Shown one piece after another: positions 34,167-44,118 of a stretch of 64,000 nt of DNA (positions within the stretch are counted from its first letter, which is position 1; each line of letters starts with the position of its first letter). The notes beneath the pieces are model-generated. The model was not told the DNA's origin, ran no database searches, and saw only the letters and a list, made by a program, of their open reading frames with translations. The translations under genes and the position numbers were made by a program. Source of the DNA: Acidobacteriaceae bacterium (GTDB taxonomy: Bacteria > Acidobacteriota > Terriglobia > Bryobacterales > Bryobacteraceae); assembly GCA_019240405.1 (NCBI GenBank), contig JAFAYL010000024.1, positions 1 through 64,000 of the forward strand, in the 5' to 3' direction.

Positions 34167-36002
34167 ATGCCTGAATTTGTAATTGGCATTGATCTAGGCA
34201 CGACTAACAGCGCGCTGGCCTATGTGCCGTTCAGCGTCTCGAATGGCGACCGCCCCGAAGTGAAAATGTTCGGCGTGACACAGCTTGTGAATCCGGGCGA
34301 AACTGCCGAGCTTGATCTTTTGCCGTCGGCGCTGTATTTGCCGGGCGAAAGCGAATTTGTAGAAGGCGCTCTTGCGCTCCCCTGGAACGAGCGACCTCCA
34401 TACATCACCGGCCAATTTGCTCGAAAGCGTGGGGTTGAGAATGCTACTCGGCTGGTGACCTCAGCTAAATCATGGTTATCGAACCAAAGCGCCGATCCTA
34501 CGCAGCCGATTCTCCCGCTTACGGCTCCTGAAGGTGTAAAGAAAATCACTCCTTTAGAAGCATCCCGCGAATATCTGCTTCATTTCCGGCATGCATGGAA
34601 TCAAGCGCATCCGGAGGCCAAGTTCGAACATCAGTCGGTTCTTATTACTGTTCCTGCATCGTTCGATCCGGCGGCGCGCGAATTGACTCAGCGAGCGGCG
34701 AAGTTCGCTGGTTATCCCGAAGCGATCATTTTGGAGGAACCGCAGGCGGCTTTCTACGCCTGGATTGAGCGCAATCCGAATTGGCGCGAGCAGGTAAAAC
34801 CCGGAGATCTGATCCTGGTTGTCGATATCGGCGGCGGGACGACGGACTTCAGTTTAATCGCTGTGACGGAAGAATCCGGCGAACTGCGGCTAGATCGAGT
34901 TGCGGTGGGAGAACATCTGCTACTGGGCGGCGACAATATGGATCTCGCGGTAGCGCGGTACGCCGAACAGCAGTTCGCGCAAAAGGGCACGCGGCTGGAT
35001 GCGATCCAATTTAACTCACTGTGGCAGCAGTGCCGGGCTGCAAAGGAAGTGCTGCTTTCGGGCAGTTCCTCCTTACCCGAAGAGCATCCCTTAACGATAC
35101 TTGGGCGCGGAACGGGACTGATCGGCGGAACGATTCGCGGAAAAATCACGCGGCACGAGATTAGCAGCTTGTTGCTCGACGGATTTTTTCCGCGTGTGAA
35201 CGCCGATGCAGCACCGGAACGCCAGCGCCGCGCCGCGCTGATGGAAGTCGGGTTGAACTATGCAGCCGACCCTGCGGTTACGAAGCATCTGGCACAGTTC
35301 CTGAGAAACGCGGCCAAGAGTGCGGGATCGGGCGAACTCGCGCGTCCTTCTCATCTTTTGTTGAACGGCGGCGTGCTTCAAGCGGCTGCGATTGAGCAGC
35401 GATTGTTCGAGGTGGTGAATAGCTGGATTCAAGAGGCCGGCAAAATAGGTGTAATCGAGCTGCAGAACGAATCGAAGCAGGCCGATCTCATGCACGCCGT
35501 GGCGCGCGGTGCTGCCTATTACGGGCTGGCGCGAACCGGCAGCGGCGTGCGCATCCGTGGAGGAGTTCCGCGCACTTACTATGTCGGTATCGAAAGCTCG
35601 TTGCCTGCTGTTCCTGGTTTGCAGTTACCCATGAAAGCGTTCACCGTTGTTCCGTTCGGCTTAGAGGAAGGCTCGACAATCGAATTGCCTCAAAAGAAGT
35701 TTGCGTTGGTTGTAGGAGAGCCGGCCGAATTCCGTTTCTTCTCGTCGCTGTCGCGAAAGAGTGACGCTCCCGGCGTGCTGCTCGAAGAAATCTCCGAGGA
35801 TATGGATGAACTCGCGCCAATCGAGGTATTCTTGCCGCCACAGGACAACGGAGCGCGCGAGGAAGTGGTACCGGTGACGCTCGAGAGCAATGTTACCGAA
35901 ACAGGCATGCTCGAGCTATGGTGCGTTGCGGCTGACGGACGGCGCTGGAAACTTGAATTCAGTGTGCGTGAGCGGGCCGACGGCGTTTCAGTCAGCTCAT
36001 GA
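34167..36002 (+). CDS. Hsp70 family protein (first of pair)
   Basis: Protein of 611 aa with an Hsp70/actin-fold ATPase domain: phosphate-1 'VIGIDLGTTNSALAYV', 'LEEPQAAFYAWIE', phosphate-2 'LVVDIGGGTTDFSLI' and adenosine-binding 'LLNGGVLQAAAIEQRL'. The last ~150 residues form a short beta-rich region rather than the classical DnaK substrate domain plus EEVD-like tail. It is therefore a divergent Hsp70, not DnaK. The last codons overlap the start of a second Hsp70-like gene (ATGA). Function probably chaperone-like; client unknown. Confidence 0.9.
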   Translation: MPEFVIGIDLGTTNSALAYVPFSVSNGDRPEVKMFGVTQLVNPGETAELDLLPSALYLPGESEFVEGALALPWNERPPYITGQFARKRGVENATRLVTSAKSWLSNQSADPTQPILPLTAPEGVKKITPLEASREYLLHFRHAWNQAHPEAKFEHQSVLITVPASFDPAARELTQRAAKFAGYPEAIILEEPQAAFYAWIERNPNWREQVKPGDLILVVDIGGGTTDFSLIAVTEESGELRLDRVAVGEHLLLGGDNMDLAVARYAEQQFAQKGTRLDAIQFNSLWQQCRAAKEVLLSGSSSLPEEHPLTILGRGTGLIGGTIRGKITRHEISSLLLDGFFPRVNADAAPERQRRAALMEVGLNYAADPAVTKHLAQFLRNAAKSAGSGELARPSHLLLNGGVLQAAAIEQRLFEVVNSWIQEAGKIGVIELQNESKQADLMHAVARGAAYYGLARTGSGVRIRGGVPRTYYVGIESSLPAVPGLQLPMKAFTVVPFGLEEGSTIELPQKKFALVVGEPAEFRFFSSLSRKSDAPGVLLEEISEDMDELAPIEVFLPPQDNGAREEVVPVTLESNVTETGMLELWCVAADGRRWKLEFSVRERADGVSVSS

Positions 36003-38695
36003 ACGTTGGTATCGATCTCGGGACCACCAACTCCGCGCTCGCCTATATCGATCCACAAGAAGCCGCTGAGGCGGACTTCCCGCCGATTCATGTCTTGCCG
36101 ATCGAGCAGCAGGTTGACGCGCATCAATCCGCAACACTGAGGACGCTTCCTTCATTTCTTTATCTAAGCGATCCGCCGGTTGTGGGCGTATTCGCGCGTG
36201 ATCAGGGCGCCCTGGTTCCAACTAAGACGGTCCATTCGGCGAAATCGTGGCTCTCTAATTCCGAAGCGGACCGCACCGCGAAAATTCTTCCTTGGGATTC
36301 GCACGAAGAAGGCCGCGTACTGTCGCCAGTAGAGGCGTCGAGTCAATACCTTGTGCATTTGCGAAATGCTTGGGAGCACGCGAAAGGTACTGGGCTGATG
36401 GCTCAGAAAGTTGTGCTGACTGTGCCAGCGAGTTTCGATGAAGAAGCGCGGGAGCTGACCGTAGAGGCGGCTCGTGACGCTGGAATTGAGAATCCGACGC
36501 TGCTCGAAGAACCGGCAGCGGCTTTCTACGCCTGGATCTCAAGTCATCTTGCGCGATCGAACAAGGAGCTGTTCGATGGACAGATCGTACTCGTATGCGA
36601 CGTGGGTGGGGGGACGAGCGATTTTACGCTGGTGCGCGTAGATCGCGAAGGCGATCGCGTTCAGTTCACGCGCACAACTGTTGGACGGCATCTGCTGCTG
36701 GGCGGCGACAACCTGGATCTCACCATATCCTGGCTTGTCGAATCGAAACTTGGCAAAACATTATCATTGCGGCAGCGCAGCGCTCTTCGGCGGCAATGTT
36801 CAGCAGCAAAAGAACTGCTGCTTTCGCAAAGCGGCCCGCCTACTGTCGAAGTAACCGTTCTCGGCGGCGGGTCTTCATTAATTGGCGGAACGCTAAAGAC
36901 GTCAGTTACTTGCGACGAAGTTCTAGAACTGGCTCTCGGCGGCTTCCTTCCGCCATGCCAGCTTACAGACAAGCCCCAGCAGGAAAAGCAAAGCGTGTTT
37001 CGGGAACTGGGACTGCCGTACGTATCCGACCCAGCGATTACGCGGCATCTCGCTGAGTTTTTGCAGAACTCGCCGGCTGCTGAACATGGAGTCGACGCAA
37101 TCCTGTTCAATGGCGGGTTTTTCATTCCACAGGTTTTTCGGCAGCGTGTTTCTGATGTTGTTGAGCACTGGTTCGGCCGCAAACCGCTGCTGCTCGAGAA
37201 TCAAGATCTGGATCTCGCGGTTGCAATCGGCGCAGCCTATTATTCATACGTGCGCGCCACGGGAAGCGGCGTTCTGGTTCGAGGAGGCTTGCCGCGTGCA
37301 TATTTTCTCGAGCTCCAAGATTCCGGCACCTCGGCGATTCGCGCCGTGTGCCTAATGCCACGAGGTACCGAAGAAGGTCAAGAGATCAAACTCAAAGAAC
37401 CCGAATTGCAGCTTCTGGCGAATACGCCCGTGGCTTTTCGACTCTACAGCTCATTAAGCCGCACAGACGATGCGGCGGGCGACCTGATTTCATTCACTCC
37501 GCCGGAAGACATGCTCGATCCGGCGAGTGATCCACGATTGCACGCGCCCTTGCGAGCGGTGATTCGATTTGGTAAGAGTGGTGAGCGTTTGATTCCGGTA
37601 GCGCTCGGAGCTCGTCTGACAGAGGTGGGCACCCTCGAGACGTGGGCCGATTCTAAGGTTAGCGAACATCGATGGCGCCTTCAATTTCAGTTGCGCAAGA
37701 CTGCAGAGACTGTTGAGGCTGGTCCAGCAGTCGCCGCAGTGCGTTCTAACGCGGTGGTCAGTCCAGAAGCGCAGGATCGCGCGGAGTCGCTGATTGAGCA
37801 AGTTTTCGGCCAGCGAAATTCGAACGTACCTCCTGAGCAGCTTCCGGCTCGTCTCGAGCAGGCGTTGGGATTGGGGCGGCTTTCATGGCCGCTTGTAACC
37901 ATCCGTTCACTGGCCGACCAGCTCCTCGCTGTTTCCAGCGGACGCACGAGAAATCCTGCTTATGAAGTGCGCTGGCTCAACCTGACGGGGTTTTGTTTGC
38001 GGCCCGGCTTCGGATTTGCGGGCGACGATTTTCGGATTGAACAAGCCCGGCGCATTTATGCCGGAGGACTCACGTTCGGCAATCAAGTTCAATGCGAGAT
38101 CGATTGGTGGATCTTTTGCGGCCGGATTGCCGGAGGCCTGAATCGCAACCAACAAGCCGACATTTTTCAGCGCCTCTCGCCGGTTCTGTTGCCCAAGCAA
38201 AAGCGAAAGCAGCGGATCAACAAGAGCCTTCATCGCGAGATGTGGCGAACTGCCGCAAGTCTCGAATTACTGCCGCAGCAAACAAAGGCGCAACTGGGCG
38301 AGAGCTTGCTCGCAATGGCGCAGCAAGGGGAGATGATCGATTCCGCCGCGTGGTGCTTATCGCGCATCGGCGCCCGCAAGCTCTTCAGTGGACCGGTAAA
38401 TCTGGTCTTGTCACCCTCAATTGTTAGCCGCTGGGTGGGAGTGTTGCTCGGTTTGGCGAACACACCCGCGCTACTAGAAGCTGTCGTTCAAATGGCGCGG
38501 CAAACAGGAGACGTTGCACGGGATCTTCCTCCAGCGACGCTCGAAATGGTGCGGCGCGCGTGTGAGGGTAGCTCGCGAGCTGCTGATTTGCTCCATCAGC
38601 TTGCAGGCGCGGAGGACGATCTCGCGCTCTCAAGCCGTGTATTCGGCGAGGAGCTTCCTGCAGGTCTCGTTCTTGTGAGCGCTGCTGCCGAGTAG
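35999..38695 (+). CDS. Hsp70 family protein with long C-terminal DUF3731-type extension
   Basis: Protein of 898 aa. Residues 1-600 repeat the architecture of the preceding gene: 'VGIDLGTTNSALAYID', 'LLEEPAAAFYAWI', 'LVCDVGGGTSDFTLV', 'ILFNGGFFIPQVF'. The two are ancient paralogues. An extra ~300-residue helical C-terminus follows ('LGRLSWPLVTIRSLADQL', 'RWLNLTGFCLRPGFGFAGD', 'EMWRTAASLELLPQQTKAQLG'), which I assign to DUF3731. The start overlaps the first Hsp70 stop (ATGA). The pair with DUF2760 looks like one functional module; thiL follows after 4 bp. Confidence 0.9.
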   Translation: MNVGIDLGTTNSALAYIDPQEAAEADFPPIHVLPIEQQVDAHQSATLRTLPSFLYLSDPPVVGVFARDQGALVPTKTVHSAKSWLSNSEADRTAKILPWDSHEEGRVLSPVEASSQYLVHLRNAWEHAKGTGLMAQKVVLTVPASFDEEARELTVEAARDAGIENPTLLEEPAAAFYAWISSHLARSNKELFDGQIVLVCDVGGGTSDFTLVRVDREGDRVQFTRTTVGRHLLLGGDNLDLTISWLVESKLGKTLSLRQRSALRRQCSAAKELLLSQSGPPTVEVTVLGGGSSLIGGTLKTSVTCDEVLELALGGFLPPCQLTDKPQQEKQSVFRELGLPYVSDPAITRHLAEFLQNSPAAEHGVDAILFNGGFFIPQVFRQRVSDVVEHWFGRKPLLLENQDLDLAVAIGAAYYSYVRATGSGVLVRGGLPRAYFLELQDSGTSAIRAVCLMPRGTEEGQEIKLKEPELQLLANTPVAFRLYSSLSRTDDAAGDLISFTPPEDMLDPASDPRLHAPLRAVIRFGKSGERLIPVALGARLTEVGTLETWADSKVSEHRWRLQFQLRKTAETVEAGPAVAAVRSNAVVSPEAQDRAESLIEQVFGQRNSNVPPEQLPARLEQALGLGRLSWPLVTIRSLADQLLAVSSGRTRNPAYEVRWLNLTGFCLRPGFGFAGDDFRIEQARRIYAGGLTFGNQVQCEIDWWIFCGRIAGGLNRNQQADIFQRLSPVLLPKQKRKQRINKSLHREMWRTAASLELLPQQTKAQLGESLLAMAQQGEMIDSAAWCLSRIGARKLFSGPVNLVLSPSIVSRWVGVLLGLANTPALLEAVVQMARQTGDVARDLPPATLEMVRRACEGSSRAADLLHQLAGAEDDLALSSRVFGEELPAGLVLVSAAAE

Positions 38696-38699
38696 ATTT

Positions 38700-39614
38700 G
38701 TGCGCGAGCCAGTACGCGAACTGAAGATCGTTCAGCGCATCCGCGATCTGGCCGAGTCAGGACATCGTGACCGTCGGATCACTCGCGGCATTGGGGATGA
38801 CAGCGCGGTTTTTCGGCCACACGCGAACGAAGACCTTGTTTTCACCTCCGATTTCGTTTTAGAGGGCAGGCACTTCACGCTCCAGACTCACACGCCAGGG
38901 GACATTGGGTACCTAGCGCTCGCGAGAAGCCTTTCCGATTTGGCAGCGATGGGCGCTGAACCGGTGTTTTGCATTGTGTCGCTCGCGGTGCCAGGCGGTC
39001 ACGCGTCCGGCTGGGTGGGGCAGTTTTATCGAGGGCTTCTTAGACTGGCAGATAAGTACAAGATGACGCTGGCAGGAGGCGATCTCGCGAGATTTGATCG
39101 AGTCGTTTCGGATGTGATGTGCTGCGGACGGGTTCCGCGCGGCGAAGCGATTCTGCGTAGCGGAGCGAAACCGGGAGACGGCATTTATGTCACGGGCGAG
39201 CTTGGTGGATCTGCGCATGGATTCGCGATCCGCCGCGGGAAAGCATGGGGGCGCCTTTTACGTCCACAGCCTCGAATTGAAGCTGGCGTCGCGCTGCGTC
39301 GCCTGGGCGTTTCCGCCGGAATGGATATCAGCGATGGCCTCTCGCTCGATCTGCATCGATTGTGTATCGAATCTCGTGTTAGCGCAGAACTGGAATTCAA
39401 TTTGCCGATAGCCGCAGGCGCGAGCGTCGAGGAAGCGCTGCATGGCGGCGAAGATTACGAACTTCTCTTCACGGCTTCGCCTGGTACACGAGTACCAGGG
39501 CGAATTGCGGGACTAAGTGTAAGCCAAATCGGCGTGATTACACGAGGGCGAATAGGGCAGGTCCGCTTCGGCGGGCGCGTGCTGAAGTCAAAGGGATTCG
39601 ATCACTTCAGCTAG
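38700..39614 (+). CDS. thiL: Thiamine-monophosphate kinase
   Basis: ThiL of 304 aa, which phosphorylates thiamine monophosphate to the active cofactor TPP in the cytoplasm. AIR-synthase-like fold with 'GIGDDSAVFRP', 'TSDFVLEGRHFTL', 'ARSLSDLAAMGAEPVFCIVSL' and 'ISDGLSLDLHRLC', and C-terminal 'GGEDYELLFT'. The start is a GTG at 38700, 4 bp after the Hsp70-like gene, so it is probably cotranscribed with that module although functionally unrelated. It overlaps the convergent isomerase gene by 8 bp. Confidence 0.93.
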   Translation: MREPVRELKIVQRIRDLAESGHRDRRITRGIGDDSAVFRPHANEDLVFTSDFVLEGRHFTLQTHTPGDIGYLALARSLSDLAAMGAEPVFCIVSLAVPGGHASGWVGQFYRGLLRLADKYKMTLAGGDLARFDRVVSDVMCCGRVPRGEAILRSGAKPGDGIYVTGELGGSAHGFAIRRGKAWGRLLRPQPRIEAGVALRRLGVSAGMDISDGLSLDLHRLCIESRVSAELEFNLPIAAGASVEEALHGGEDYELLFTASPGTRVPGRIAGLSVSQIGVITRGRIGQVRFGGRVLKSKGFDHFS

Positions 39615-40557
39615 GCGAAACGGTGGGTGCGGGCGGCGGGGAAGCGGAGTTCACGTCTTTGCGCATCTGCGTGACAGATTTGATCAAGCTCTCCACTTCA
39701 TTGCCGACGGGAACATATTCCATGGCGATGTAGCCTGCGTACGCTGCCTTGCCGATGGTTTTGTAAATCTCGTCCCAAGGCATTTTCCCGGTACCGGGAT
39801 CATGCCTGCCCGGCGCGTCGGCAACGTGAAAGACGGCTACATACGGCATCGCTTCGTTGATCGTTGAAATCGGATTTCCATTTTGAACGTATTCATGATA
39901 GATGTCGAACAACAAGCGGAAATGAGGATTGTCCACATCCTTGACCGCTTGCAAACCCTCCTTGCAACTCGTCAAATAATAGCCCTTGTGATCCACCTTG
40001 CTGTTGAGCGGTTCGAGAATCAGGGTCACGTTTGCCTCTGCCGCAAGGTCGGCGGCTCGTTTTCCACTCTCGACCATGCTGGCGTATTGCGCCTCGTGAC
40101 TCATGCCGGGCTGAAGGTTTCCGCTCATGACGATGATCTGCTGAATACCCAGTTTCTTGGCCCATGCGATCGAGTCCTTCACGTCATTCAGGAATCCATC
40201 GCGATGATCGGGGTTGACCATCGTGACAGGCCGCTTCGTCCAGTCATGCTGCCCGAGTAGCGCATCCATGGCTAGTCCGTACGATTGGGCGACACGTTTA
40301 TATCTGGCGACTTCAGCTTCGGACCACGCGAGGTGCTCGCTCACGAGTTCTGTTGACTGCACACCGGCATGGGCCGACTTTGCCAGCTTTTCTTCGAGCG
40401 TGCCTTTCAGCGTCCACAACATGACTGAGGAAGTGATACGCGCTTGCTTCGGCGGTGCTGCCGGCGCGGCTTGTTGCGATGCTTGCGCGAGAACGGCTTC
40501 CCTCGCTGCTCCTGCGAGCACCGCGATTCCTAAGAACGATCTTCTCGAATAATGCAT
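39607..40557 (-). CDS. Tat-exported sugar isomerase/epimerase-like TIM barrel
   Basis: Protein of 316 aa from the ATG at 40557. The N-terminus 'SRRSFLGIAVLAGAA' is Tat-like. The xylose-isomerase-like TIM barrel follows: 'LILEPLNSKVDHKGYYL' with the metal-binding Glu, 'LLFDIYHEYVQNG' (Asp/His), 'VAVFHVADAPGRHDPGTG' (His) and 'IAMEYVP' (second Glu). It resembles hydroxypyruvate isomerase (Hyi)/IolE-like proteins; the substrate is unproven and, given export, may be an extracytoplasmic sugar. It is divergent from trpE(G). Confidence 0.87.
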   Translation of the reverse strand: MHYSRRSFLGIAVLAGAAREAVLAQASQQAAPAAPPKQARITSSVMLWTLKGTLEEKLAKSAHAGVQSTELVSEHLAWSEAEVARYKRVAQSYGLAMDALLGQHDWTKRPVTMVNPDHRDGFLNDVKDSIAWAKKLGIQQIIVMSGNLQPGMSHEAQYASMVESGKRAADLAAEANVTLILEPLNSKVDHKGYYLTSCKEGLQAVKDVDNPHFRLLFDIYHEYVQNGNPISTINEAMPYVAVFHVADAPGRHDPGTGKMPWDEIYKTIGKAAYAGYIAMEYVPVGNEVESLIKSVTQMRKDVNSASPPPAPTVSPS

Positions 40558-40608
40558 GCGGACTTCTACGATCATAGAGGTTCTAGGATAAGTAAGGACG
40601 CGATTTTA

Positions 40609-42771
40609 ATGTCCGAGTTGCGCTACACCACGCCGCATGGAATTACAGTAGTGCGATCGGCTTCGAAGGCGCAGTACGCGCGAGGGCTTTCGCGACTTTT
40701 GAAGCAGCTCGATACAACACGGGGCGCTTATCTTTCATCCGGCTACGAGTATCCTGGGCGCTACTCGCGCTGGGATGTTGCCAGTGTCGCGCCGCCGATC
40801 GAGATCATCGGACGAAAGCGTGAGATAGAAATTCACGTATTGAATCAGCGCGGCGAGATTCTGTTGGCGTTGCTTGCCGGGGTGCTGCGCGATCACCCAC
40901 ATTGGGCGTCGTTTGAGCAGACTGAAACATTGTTAGTTGGCGAATTGAAGCCGCTTGCGGACCGGTTTCCCGAAGAGGAGCGCAGCAAGCAGCCCTCGGC
41001 GTTCTCTATTTTGCGATCGCTTATTCAAGAGTTCCGCCACCCTGAGGACTCACGGCTGGCTCTTGTTGGAGCATTCGGATACGATCTACTTCTCGAATTC
41101 GATCCGATCCAACTGCGCTTGCCGCGCGAATCTCAAAAGGATCTCCACTTGTTCCTCTGCGATGACATTTACTTCATGGATCGCAAGCGGGAGGTGATCG
41201 AGCATTTTCAATACGATTTCTCGGGCGCGTCAGGAAGTACGGCGGGACTTCCGCGAACATCGGCCAAGGAGGCGAAACCCAAGTCTTCGGGCAACTCAAG
41301 CGAAATTGTCTCGGATCACACGCCCGAGGAGTACATGGCGAAAGTGGAAACTGTGCGCGAAGGTATGCGGCAGGGCAACTATTACGAAGTTGTGCTGCGG
41401 CAGACGTTCAGCGCTCCGTACAGCGGCAGTCCATCCGAGCTTTTCAAGCGAATTCAGGAATTGAATCCAAGTCCATACCAATTCGTCATTCAAATGGGCG
41501 ATGAACAACTTGTTGGAGCATCCCCAGAAATGTTTGTTCGCGTAGAAGGCGAGCGGGTTGAGACGTGTCCGATTTCAGGAACGGCTCGCCGGTCCGGTGA
41601 CGCGCTGCTTGATGCGGAAAGCATCCGGGAGCTTCTGAATTCAACGAAAGAAGAATCTGAACTGACTATGTGCAGCGACGTGGACCGGAATGATAAGTCG
41701 CGCGTCTGCGTTCCCGGTTCGGTTCAAGTCATCGGACGCCGGCTGATTGAATCGTATGCAGCCCTGTTTCATACAGTCGATCACGTTACGGGGACTTTGA
41801 TGGACGGCTTCGATTCGCTTGATGCTTTTCTGACACACATGTGGGCGGTGACCGTAATCGGCGCGCCGAAAAAGGCAGCCGCGCAGGCGGTCGAAGATCT
41901 CGAAAAGGACACCCGCGGTTGGTACGGTGGCGCAGTGGGCATGATCAGCCTTAACGGCGATATCAATACCGGCATTCTTATTCGCACTGTTCATCTGAAA
42001 GACGGAATGGCGCGTTATCCGGCGGGAGCGACGCTGTTGTACGATTCAGACCCGGCATCCGAAGATCAAGAGTGCCGGTTAAAGGCGACGAGCTTTTTCC
42101 GGGCGCTGTCTCCTGAGATTCGTCCAGAAACAAGGCATCATGAAATGCGCCGCGTGGGCGAAGGGGTTCGAATGCTGCTAGTCGATAACGACGATTGCTT
42201 CATTCACACGCTTGCGAATTACGCGCGCCAAACAGGAGTGAGCGTATCGACATATCGCTCCAACGTGGCACTCGACGCGATTAGAAGCACGAACCCGGAT
42301 ATCGTGCTCATCTCGCCGGGACCGGCCCGGCCCTCTGATTTCGGAGTCCCGGATCTGGTCAAAGAACTCGTAAGACGCGGGATCCCAACGTTTGGCGTTT
42401 GCCTCGGTCTGCAAGGGGTTGTTGAAGCGTTCGGTGGTCAGCTCGACGTGCTCGGATACCCAATGCACGGCAAGCGATCGCTTGTGATCCACAACGGGCA
42501 GGGCGTGTTTCGCGGCTTGCCTTCACCATTTCGCGTGGGGCGCTATCACTCGCTGCATGCGAATCGCGACACCTTTCCTGCGTGTCTCGAAATCACGGCC
42601 GAGTCCGAGGACGGCATCGTTATGGGTATTCGTCACCGCGAACTGCCCCTTGAAGCCGTGCAATTCCATCCAGAATCCATCCTTACCCTCGAGCGCGACT
42701 GCGGACTTCAATTGATGGAGAACATGGTCGAGATTTACGCGAGCCAGGCAGTTGCGCTTCAGCGAAATTGA
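40609..42771 (+). CDS. trpE(G): Anthranilate synthase, fused TrpE-TrpG
   Basis: Single-chain anthranilate synthase of 720 aa, first step of tryptophan synthesis from chorismate and glutamine. The TrpE half (about 1-500) has 'EVVLRQTFSAPYSG', 'CPISGTARRSGD', 'DVDRNDKSRVC' and 'TVIGAPKKAAAQAVEDLE'. The glutamine amidotransferase half has nucleophile 'FGVCLGLQGVVEAFGG' and the catalytic His-Glu in 'VQFHPESI'. I chose the ATG at 40609 (MSELRYTTP) with AAGGA upstream; the track start would overlap the divergent gene. No leader peptide or trp attenuator is visible and no other trp gene is nearby. Confidence 0.94.
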   Translation: MSELRYTTPHGITVVRSASKAQYARGLSRLLKQLDTTRGAYLSSGYEYPGRYSRWDVASVAPPIEIIGRKREIEIHVLNQRGEILLALLAGVLRDHPHWASFEQTETLLVGELKPLADRFPEEERSKQPSAFSILRSLIQEFRHPEDSRLALVGAFGYDLLLEFDPIQLRLPRESQKDLHLFLCDDIYFMDRKREVIEHFQYDFSGASGSTAGLPRTSAKEAKPKSSGNSSEIVSDHTPEEYMAKVETVREGMRQGNYYEVVLRQTFSAPYSGSPSELFKRIQELNPSPYQFVIQMGDEQLVGASPEMFVRVEGERVETCPISGTARRSGDALLDAESIRELLNSTKEESELTMCSDVDRNDKSRVCVPGSVQVIGRRLIESYAALFHTVDHVTGTLMDGFDSLDAFLTHMWAVTVIGAPKKAAAQAVEDLEKDTRGWYGGAVGMISLNGDINTGILIRTVHLKDGMARYPAGATLLYDSDPASEDQECRLKATSFFRALSPEIRPETRHHEMRRVGEGVRMLLVDNDDCFIHTLANYARQTGVSVSTYRSNVALDAIRSTNPDIVLISPGPARPSDFGVPDLVKELVRRGIPTFGVCLGLQGVVEAFGGQLDVLGYPMHGKRSLVIHNGQGVFRGLPSPFRVGRYHSLHANRDTFPACLEITAESEDGIVMGIRHRELPLEAVQFHPESILTLERDCGLQLMENMVEIYASQAVALQRN

Positions 42772-42777
42772 TAAGCT

Positions 42778-44112
42778 TTGTCATCGCAGCCTGATGTTGC
42801 GGTAATCGGCGGTGGTCTCGCGGGTCTTTCTGCGGCGCTCGCAATCGGATCGGCTGGGTATGCGGTCACGGTCTTTGAAGCGCGAGCGTTTCTGGGCGGC
42901 CGCGCGACGTCTTATCCGCTGAATGCCGCTGACGACGACAGTCCGACCATTGATAACTGCCAGCACGTTCTACTCCGGTGCTGCACGAACCTGATGGACT
43001 TCTACAAACGGCTCGAGGTGGAAGATCGCATTCAGTTCGATCGCGAGTTCTATTGGATCGAGCCTGGCGGCCGTGTTTCGACAATGCGGCACGGCCTTTT
43101 GCCTGCGCCGCTACATTTCGCTGGCTCGTTCGCTCGTCTGCACTTTCTCGGAGCGGCAGACAAAATCAGCGTCGTACGGGGCCTGCTCGCCGTTCAGCGC
43201 GAGTTCCGAAAGCGGGCAGGGCTTGAAGAGATGAGCATGCTCGATTGGCTGCGGGAGAAGAAACAAACGCCTGTAGCGATTGATCGGTTTTGGCGCCAGG
43301 TGCTGGTCAGCGCGGTGAATGAAGATTTGGGGCGCATGGCGGCTGTTCATGGATTGCAGGTTTTCTATCTTGGTTTCCTCTCGCATGCCGATTCGTACGA
43401 GATGGGCGTCCCAAGGGTGCCGCTTGCGGAGCTCTATTCCGAAAACGCCTGGACGAAGTATCCGCGCATCAACATTGTGCATCGGGCGCCTGTGACAAAC
43501 CTGCGAATCGAAGACCAGAAGATTTCTGAGTTGATTGCTAATGGTGAACCAGTTAAGGCTTCGCGCTATGTTCTTGCGATTCCCTTTGAGCGGATAGCGA
43601 CCATTGCGCCGGAGTTGCGCATTGACGTTTCGCAGTTCACGCACTCCCCGATCACCGGGATTCACCTTTGGTTCGATAGACCGGTCACGGATCTACCGCA
43701 CGCCACGCTACTCGACCGTACCATTCAGTGGATGTTCAACAAGCGCGAAGGCAAGCAGATCCAATTGGTCGTGAGCGCGTCGCGGAGCATGGTCGAGATG
43801 AGCCGCGCCGAGATCATTGAGCTTGCGCTGAAGGAGCTGAAAGAATTTTTTCCCACAGCGGCGGAGGCGCGACTCGAGCGTGCCCACGTAGTGAAAGAAG
43901 TGCGGGCCACATTTTCAGCCGCCCCCGGAATCGAAGATCAGCGGCCGGCCAGTTCGACAACCGTTTCCAACTTGTTTCTAGCCGGCGACTGGACGCGCTC
44001 GGGATGGCCTGCCACGATGGAAGGCGCGGTGCGCAGCGGCTATCTGGCTGCGGAAGCAGTGCTCGGTTCCTTTGGTCACCCGCAACGATTTCTTTTGCCG
44101 GATGTCGCCTGA
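42778..44112 (+). CDS. hpnE: Squalene-associated FAD-dependent desaturase HpnE
   Basis: Amine-oxidase-fold flavoprotein of 444 aa. FAD-binding 'VAVIGGGLAGLSAALAIG' and 'FEARAFLGGRATSY' sit at the N-terminus, 'DNCQHVLLRCCTNLMDFYKRL' is the HpnE-typical block, and the C-terminal FAD motif is 'LFLAGDWTRSGWPATMEGAVRSGYLAA'. HpnE works with HpnC/HpnD to make squalene for hopanoids; those genes are not in the window. The start is a TTG at 42778, 6 bp after trpE(G), so it may be cotranscribed. It ends 6 bp before convergent typA. Confidence 0.9.
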   Translation: MSSQPDVAVIGGGLAGLSAALAIGSAGYAVTVFEARAFLGGRATSYPLNAADDDSPTIDNCQHVLLRCCTNLMDFYKRLEVEDRIQFDREFYWIEPGGRVSTMRHGLLPAPLHFAGSFARLHFLGAADKISVVRGLLAVQREFRKRAGLEEMSMLDWLREKKQTPVAIDRFWRQVLVSAVNEDLGRMAAVHGLQVFYLGFLSHADSYEMGVPRVPLAELYSENAWTKYPRINIVHRAPVTNLRIEDQKISELIANGEPVKASRYVLAIPFERIATIAPELRIDVSQFTHSPITGIHLWFDRPVTDLPHATLLDRTIQWMFNKREGKQIQLVVSASRSMVEMSRAEIIELALKELKEFFPTAAEARLERAHVVKEVRATFSAAPGIEDQRPASSTTVSNLFLAGDWTRSGWPATMEGAVRSGYLAAEAVLGSFGHPQRFLLPDVA

Positions 44113-44118
44113 AGCGCT

